DNA of 22,552 nt from contig NZ_VKDB01000034.1 of assembly GCF_007280555.1 (NCBI RefSeq), forward strand, positions 1-22,552, in the 5' to 3' direction. The notes under the pieces are model-generated. The model ran no database searches. It was not told the DNA's origin and saw nothing but the letters and a program-made list of their open reading frames with translations. Origin of the DNA: Deinococcus detaillensis (GTDB taxonomy: Bacteria; Deinococcota; Deinococci; Deinococcales; Deinococcaceae). Below, piece by piece: positions 19,123 to 22,552 of this stretch; position 1 is the first letter of the stretch; each line of letters starts with the position of its first letter. A program made the translations under genes and the position numbers.

Positions 19123-21608
19123 CGCACGCGCGCATCCTTAGAGAGGAGGGCCTCCTCTCTAAGGATGCGTAGCAGTCGCCGGCGTTGCCGCTCCGCGTCC
19201 AGTGCCGGCGATGTCTGTAGATGTGACCTGATCCTACGCATCAGATGCGGCTCGTAACCAAGAGGAGGCAAAGGCTGAGTGACACTGGCCAGGAGGGCCG
19301 ATTTCCAAACCCACCAGGCAGCCCACATCTGCTGGCGTAAATCGCTCCCAGGCGAATCATCCTCGGACTTCTGCTCGAACACCTGTTTCAGTGCCGAAAG
19401 ACTCTTGCTGCTTAGAGCTGCATCCATCTGACGCAGTTCAGTGATGACACGCGCCAGATCAGGGTCATGCCGTTGTACTTCACGCCACATGTCGGAACTT
19501 TGCACTTCGGTGAGGGGTGCAGCGAAAGCGTCCGGCTTCAGCCAGTCACTCTCCAGCTTCCCAAGATTGATCTTCAACTCCTTGAGTTGGTTCTTTGCCT
19601 GCTTACAGAACTTGACCACCAGACCACGCGCGACGAACGGTTTCAGTACCACTTTGTTCCTGCTCAGCCAAGGCCACAACTCCGTCTTCAACTCTCCAGT
19701 TTGCGTCGTCAGCACAATGGTTTCGTAGCCTGTCGGCGGCTCGTGTTGCAGCAGCAGCTCCCTTGCAGCTTCCGCCACACGGACGTGCAGCTCCCTTGGA
19801 CCCTTAGCCACACGGACGTGCGGTGAGGGGGACCGGATATCAACACACCGGATATCAACGACCGCACCGGACGGTACCGACAGCACGAGCCAGGCCCGGG
19901 TGGCTGTGCGCAACTCGCTGTACACCACAACCTCAGACCAGATCAGATCTAAAGGGAGCTGAGGCGCGGGGGCTTGCTGTTGGCGTCGCCTCAGCTGCTT
20001 GACCGGCACACCCGTCAGCCGGTGCAGCATCGCGGCCGACAAGGCAAGAAGCGCCGGCTCCCGCAACCAGGTCTCGAGGGCCCTGGCGACCTGTGGCTGA
20101 AGTTGTGTGCTCCCACAACTCGGACAGTCGATCCTGCTCGGCAACAGAAGCACGACCCGGTCCAGCCCACGCGGCAGGTGCCTCACCTTGATGGGTGTTG
20201 CATCTGCCGCCGGCCGCACGTCTGTTCCACCAGCACCACACCTAGGGCACACGAGTTGATCGGCGGGTGGAACCGCCAGGATCTCGCGGTGCTCAGCGGG
20301 GGAAGTGTGCAGGAGGGACATGAGGCGTTCCAGCGACCGCTCCAGAGGCATCAGACGATACAGAGCGATAAGCCGCCGGATTTCCCGGTTGATCCGCTCA
20401 GCCCGCCCGGTCCCTCGAAGGGTATGACCTTGACTGCGTAACAGTGCGGCTTCCCAGACTTCCTCCTGCCAGATATTCATCAGGTAGTCCACTTTGCTGT
20501 AGGGTTCGCGCCACGCCTTGTCCTTGACCGTTTCCCAGAGGTTTTCCAGATCACGAAAAAACCGGTTCACAGCTGTCTCAGAATCCAGAATCCACAGCGT
20601 ATTCAAGTGCGTGTGGAGGCGTTGTGTCCACTGATACTGCTGACAGCGCCGCCTTTGCCCGCATGTACAGGGCTGTCCTTTGCAGCTCTTCACGGCGCTC
20701 CACTGCCACTGTTCGAGATCCTCTTGGCACCACTCCAGGGCCGCTTGGTGGGCCGCAGTGAGGTGACGCTGGAAGTGGAAGCGGTCAAAAACGATCGGCG
20801 CCTGTGGCAACACCTCTAACACCGCGTCACGAAAGGGCGACCACATGTCCATCGCAAAACTGCTAAGTCGAGGTCGCTCGGCTTGGACTTTGTGTCCGTA
20901 CCATCCCAACACTTCGCGCAACATCGGCCGGATTTCCGCTGGCTCACGGCCACGGCACAGGCCCAACACCCGCTGACCCAGCGGCCGCCGAGTGTCACTG
21001 TTATCAGTGATGACTGTCCAAAATCCAGAATAACGCTGGCCCGCCCGGTGGCCAGCAAGGTACAGTTCATCGATTGCAAGATGTTCAGGGATGACCACTG
21101 GACGCCGGGAAGTCCAGTGGTCATCCACCCGGAGCAGCTCAGACGCGGGCAGACTAAGAGGCAGGCTTCGGCGCAGTGAGCCGGAAGGGAGGATATGCCT
21201 TGCTGCCTCCTGAAAAGTTTGGAGGTCTGCCGTCGCTACTGTCCCCTCTGGGCGGCCCTCCCGGCGGCTGGATGTCACGTCATCAGGAGCAAAGTAACTC
21301 GGAAGTGGCGAGGTGAAACTTCCAGTGGGTGTGCGCCATCGACGGTAGTGCATGTTGAACCTCACCAGCTGGAATCCACTTGGTGCATCTGCCCTGACGA
21401 GCTTGCGCCAACCGTTGCCTTTTGCCGCACCTGTCACGTCGGGTCGTCCTGTGACCTGAAGTTCAACTTCCCAGCAACGTTCTGCTGCGTCCCAGACGGC
21501 AGGAAGGGCTACCCAGGCATCTTCTGGACTCTCAGAAGTCCAGAAGATGCTCCCTGAGGGCAGAGCGTGGGATGGAACAACGACGTAACTGAGCTGAAGT
21601 CTGGACAC
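19095..21608 (-). CDS. ISL3-like transposase of unusual length and domain order (837 aa)
   Basis: Residues 170-440 match the ISL3 DDE core. Asp180 lies in HLAIDELYLAG and Asp254 in FAMDMWSPFRDAV, followed by APIVFDRFHFQRHL. Glu404 is in GRAERINREIRRLIALYR, the place of the family's final Glu. A Cys cluster (309, 314, 316, 322) is inserted in the core. A zinc finger follows (Cys454, Cys457, Cys495, Cys498) with a helical HTH-like part (about 505-545). A second half (551-837) has a strand pattern like the DDE start but no clear acidic residues. Normal ISL3 transposases are about 400-550 residues with the zinc finger first. This looks permuted or like two copies joined, with the second degenerate. 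The start is GTG. Tandem duplications occur at 597-618 (HVRVA repeats) and 585-592 (VDIR repeats). Confidence 0.75.
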   Translation of the reverse strand: MSRLQLSYVVVPSHALPSGSIFWTSESPEDAWVALPAVWDAAERCWEVELQVTGRPDVTGAAKGNGWRKLVRADAPSGFQLVRFNMHYRRWRTPTGSFTSPLPSYFAPDDVTSSRREGRPEGTVATADLQTFQEAARHILPSGSLRRSLPLSLPASELLRVDDHWTSRRPVVIPEHLAIDELYLAGHRAGQRYSGFWTVITDNSDTRRPLGQRVLGLCRGREPAEIRPMLREVLGWYGHKVQAERPRLSSFAMDMWSPFRDAVLEVLPQAPIVFDRFHFQRHLTAAHQAALEWCQEDLEQWQWSAVKSCKGQPCTCGQRRRCQQYQWTQRLHTHLNTLWILDSETAVNRFFRDLENLWETVKDKAWREPYSKVDYLMNIWQEEVWEAALLRSQGHTLRGTGRAERINREIRRLIALYRLMPLERSLERLMSLLHTSPAEHREILAVPPADQLVCPRCGAGGTDVRPAADATPIKVRHLPRGLDRVVLLLPSRIDCPSCGSTQLQPQVARALETWLREPALLALSAAMLHRLTGVPVKQLRRRQQQAPAPQLPLDLIWSEVVVYSELRTATRAWLVLSVPSGAVVDIRCVDIRSPSPHVRVAKGPRELHVRVAEAARELLLQHEPPTGYETIVLTTQTGELKTELWPWLSRNKVVLKPFVARGLVVKFCKQAKNQLKELKINLGKLESDWLKPDAFAAPLTEVQSSDMWREVQRHDPDLARVITELRQMDAALSSKSLSALKQVFEQKSEDDSPGSDLRQQMWAAWWVWKSALLASVTQPLPPLGYEPHLMRRIRSHLQTSPALDAERQRRRLLRILREEALLSKDARVRQEARRKRL
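19131..19169. terminator. 39-nt palindrome at the tnpB / ISL3-like junction
   Basis: Arms 19131-19149 (CGCATCCTTAGAGAGGAGG) and 19151-19169 are perfect complements around one G. It begins 8 nt after the tnpB stop and lies inside the 3' coding end of the convergent gene. It could terminate tnpB transcription, although no T-tract follows. It could also be the hairpin at the 3' end of a tnpB-linked omega RNA or a transposon end, or a fold-back duplication. Confidence 0.55.
19754..19821 (-). repeat. 33-bp tandem duplication in the ISL3-like gene
   Basis: GCAGCTCCCTTG occurs at 19754-19765 and 19787-19798, and GCCACACGGACGTGC at 19774-19788 and 19807-19821, both at 33-bp spacing. It encodes the repeated HVRVA-(x)-REL in the second, degenerate half. 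The period keeps the reading frame. Confidence 0.8.
19833..19859 (-). repeat. 15-bp tandem duplication in the ISL3-like gene
   Basis: CCGGATATCAAC occurs at 19833-19844 and 19848-19859 with 15-bp spacing. It encodes VDIRCVDIR. It lies 12 bp from the 33-bp duplication, so this part of the gene is prone to slippage or relaxed in constraint. Confidence 0.8.
21090..21125. repeat. Perfect 14-bp inverted repeat in the ISL3-like gene
   Basis: GATGACCACTGGAC (21090-21103) and its exact complement (21112-21125) flank an 8-nt spacer. It lies in codons for VDDHWTSRRPVVIPE, just before the first catalytic Asp. It shares the CTGGAC core with the inverted repeat at 21517-21550. Confidence 0.8.
21517..21550. 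repeat. Perfect 14-bp inverted repeat near the start of the ISL3-like gene
   Basis: GCATCTTCTGGACT (21517-21530) and its exact complement (21537-21550) flank a 6-nt spacer. It lies about 20-30 codons into the gene. As RNA it would be a stable early hairpin that could slow translation. Confidence 0.8.
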
Positions 21609-21724
21609 CGTTTATCTAGTATCTCTTACCACGGTGATAGCGCACCTCCCTCAAGGCAGAGAGATGAGAGATACAGGGCAGAAACTTCAACTGACCTAGG
21701 CTTCTGTGGAGAGTAGCCGGGGAA

Positions 21725-21780
21725 CGCTTCTGCTTCTGCACTCTGTCCTCTACCTTCTGCCCCCTGCTTTCTGCGCTTTG
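21725..21780. repeat. Pyrimidine-rich imperfect short-period tract
   Basis: Repeats related to CTTCTGC and CTCTGTC follow each other (GCTTCTGCTTCTGCACTCTG and onward), giving a mainly pyrimidine plus strand for about 55 nt. It resembles the short purine/pyrimidine repeats scattered between genes in some bacteria and has no coding value. Confidence 0.5.
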
Positions 21781-22101
21781 ACCTGCGTGTTCTTCTCGTG
21801 TCCCACACACTGCGGCTGCAGTGCAACTTGGGAACACTGGGCGAATGGGAGCGGCGCGCGAGCTCTAGATCTTCTCTGCTCCGAGCCGAGGTGGGGAGCG
21901 AAACACCAAGCGTACGCCGGTCAGCAGCCGAGTTCTGGCGCGGACCTGCTCTCCGGGCGATGTGGATGGTAAGCGCTCAGGGTAGCTGCGATCTCAGAGA
22001 GGATGAGTCAGCTCATGTCTGCCACCGGGTCCGGACCGAGCGTCGCCACCAAGAGTTGCTCAGCGCAAGGCCGGCGGGTGGCCTTGTCTACTGGGCAATC
22101 A

Positions 22102-22455
22102 GCCGCTGATTAAGGCACGGAGCTTTTCGTGGAGTCATGGAGCTTCTGACTCGAGAAGCTCACCTGCAAACTTGTCTTGATGAATCCACTCGACTGGGAC
22201 CTGAGGTCTGATCTGAGCTTGGAGCTGAGATCCAAGTCGAGGTCAGGCTCAGGACGCAACATCAGGCCACCCACAGCACTAAGCCGACTAGCAGCCGATC
22301 AGAGCAAGGAGCTTCCAGCGGAGTCATGTGACGACTGAGCGATCAGCGTATCTACGAACTTTACAGCGGTGAGTAGACTCACCACTGAGCTGAGAGCTGA
22401 TCTGAACTTGGCCGTGAGCTTCAAGTCGAGATCAGAGTCGAACCTCAACACTAGG
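22102..22455. repeat. Imperfect direct repeat, about 190-bp period, two units
   Basis: Unit one starts at GCCGCTGAT (22102) and unit two at GCCGATCAG (about 22292). Matching landmarks keep the same spacing: GGAGCTT then GGAGTCATG, and GATCTGAGCTTGG (about 22209) against GATCTGAACTTGG (about 22398). CAAGTCGAG with a following TCAG occurs in both. Similarity is obvious but far from identical, and no frame is conserved. It ends at the IS3 insertion. Confidence 0.55.
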
Positions 22456-22479
22456 TGAGGGTGACCCAGTTTTGCGTAG
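22456..22479 (+). repeat. Left terminal inverted repeat (IRL) of an IS3-family element
   Basis: It begins TGAGGG and ends TTTTGCGTAG. The reverse complement matches 74-97 at 18 of 24 positions. The triplet before it (22453-22455) is AGG, as is the triplet after the right repeat (98-100). It lies 35 nt before the orfA start. Confidence 0.75.
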
Positions 22480-22513
22480 ATGGAGATAAGCCTCGACAAT
22501 AGGAGGCACCATC

Positions 22514-22552
22514 ATGACAAACCGCAGAATCCATACCGCTGACTTCAAACGA
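22514..22552 (+). CDS. IS3-family transposase OrfA, N-terminal start (partial)
   Basis: The ATG is followed by the 13-residue opening MTNRRIHTADFKR. This is the usual beginning of IS3/IS911-type OrfA proteins (..R.....FK.EAV), which carry the helix-turn-helix that recognises the element ends. AGGAGG lies 7 nt before the ATG. The frame runs off the window, and an IS3 terminal repeat precedes it. Confidence 0.75.
   Translation, partial: MTNRRIHTADFKR

Larger units (their letters stand above)
21609..22455. other. 847-bp non-coding region between the ISL3-like gene and the right IS3 end
   Basis: No gene is supported. The first 110 bp hold the promoter side of the ISL3-like gene, with a GTATCTC/GAGATAC pair (21619-21625, 21667-21673). 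A pyrimidine-rich stretch follows at about 21725-21780. From about 22102 to the IS3 end lies an imperfect repeat of two units, each about 190 bp. A 103-codon plus-strand frame (21798-22109) has no coding-like features. Confidence 0.5.

Noticed and set aside
21798..22109. 103-codon plus-strand frame
   Set aside because: No ribosome-binding site or domain, and it runs into the non-coding repeat.
22102..22455. CRISPR array
   Set aside because: Only two long, diverged units are present, with no short identical repeats or regular spacers and no cas gene nearby.

Overview
The window is GC-rich bacterial DNA with an accessory, plasmid-like character. A Deinococcus/Deinococcota replicon is the best guess, based on codon use, GTG/TTG starts, near-leaderless promoters with a TANNNT box just before the ATG, and the gene content. 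This is inference, because no rRNA, tRNA or core gene is present. Plasmid functions are a ParA ATPase with a small ribbon-helix-helix-like partner and a probable centromere/operator (about 10580-11586). Two plasmid-type hypothetical genes (410-1168 and 11773-13029) are candidates for a replication role.

Region by region: the left edge (2-97) is the last codons and right terminal repeat of an IS3-family element, and the right edge (22456-22552) is the left repeat and first 13 codons of an IS3-family orfA. The terminal repeats match each other and both are bordered by AGG, so the window may be a circular plasmid of roughly 24 kb opened inside one IS3 copy. Between 1.6 and 9.5 kb lies a restriction/defence cluster. 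It holds a C5-cytosine methyltransferase, a Vsr mismatch endonuclease and a convergent DUF3883-type putative restriction enzyme. Next come an HTH antitoxin/PIN toxin pair and a 981-residue GmrSD-like DUF262/DUF1524 protein. That last gene sits inside the wreck of a type I restriction operon: a 43-codon hsdM relic lies upstream, and frameshifted hsdR head and tail relics lie downstream. A perfect 20-bp inverted duplication marks the hsdR deletion.

From 9.5 to 13 kb are a hypothetical gene, the par operon and a zinc-ribbon-like hypothetical gene. From 13.3 to 17.7 kb are a serine recombinase with a palindromic operator or site, an 851-residue DEAH helicase fused to an HNH nuclease (a candidate single-gene defence effector), and a closely linked GntR/UTRA regulator. 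From 18 to 21.6 kb a compact TnpB and an 837-residue ISL3-like protein meet tail to tail. The TnpB has a His where the third RuvC Asp is expected. The ISL3-like protein has an unusual order: DDE domain first, then zinc finger, then a possible degenerate second half. A 39-nt palindrome lies at the junction. The last 0.9 kb before the right IS3 end is non-coding and carries an imperfect repeat of about 190 bp and a pyrimidine-rich tract.

The cargo is mainly protection against foreign DNA plus mobility and stability modules, a typical plasmid-borne defence island. A recurring theme is long perfect or near-perfect inverted repeats at 890, 9314, 11543, 11728, 19131, 21090 and 21517.
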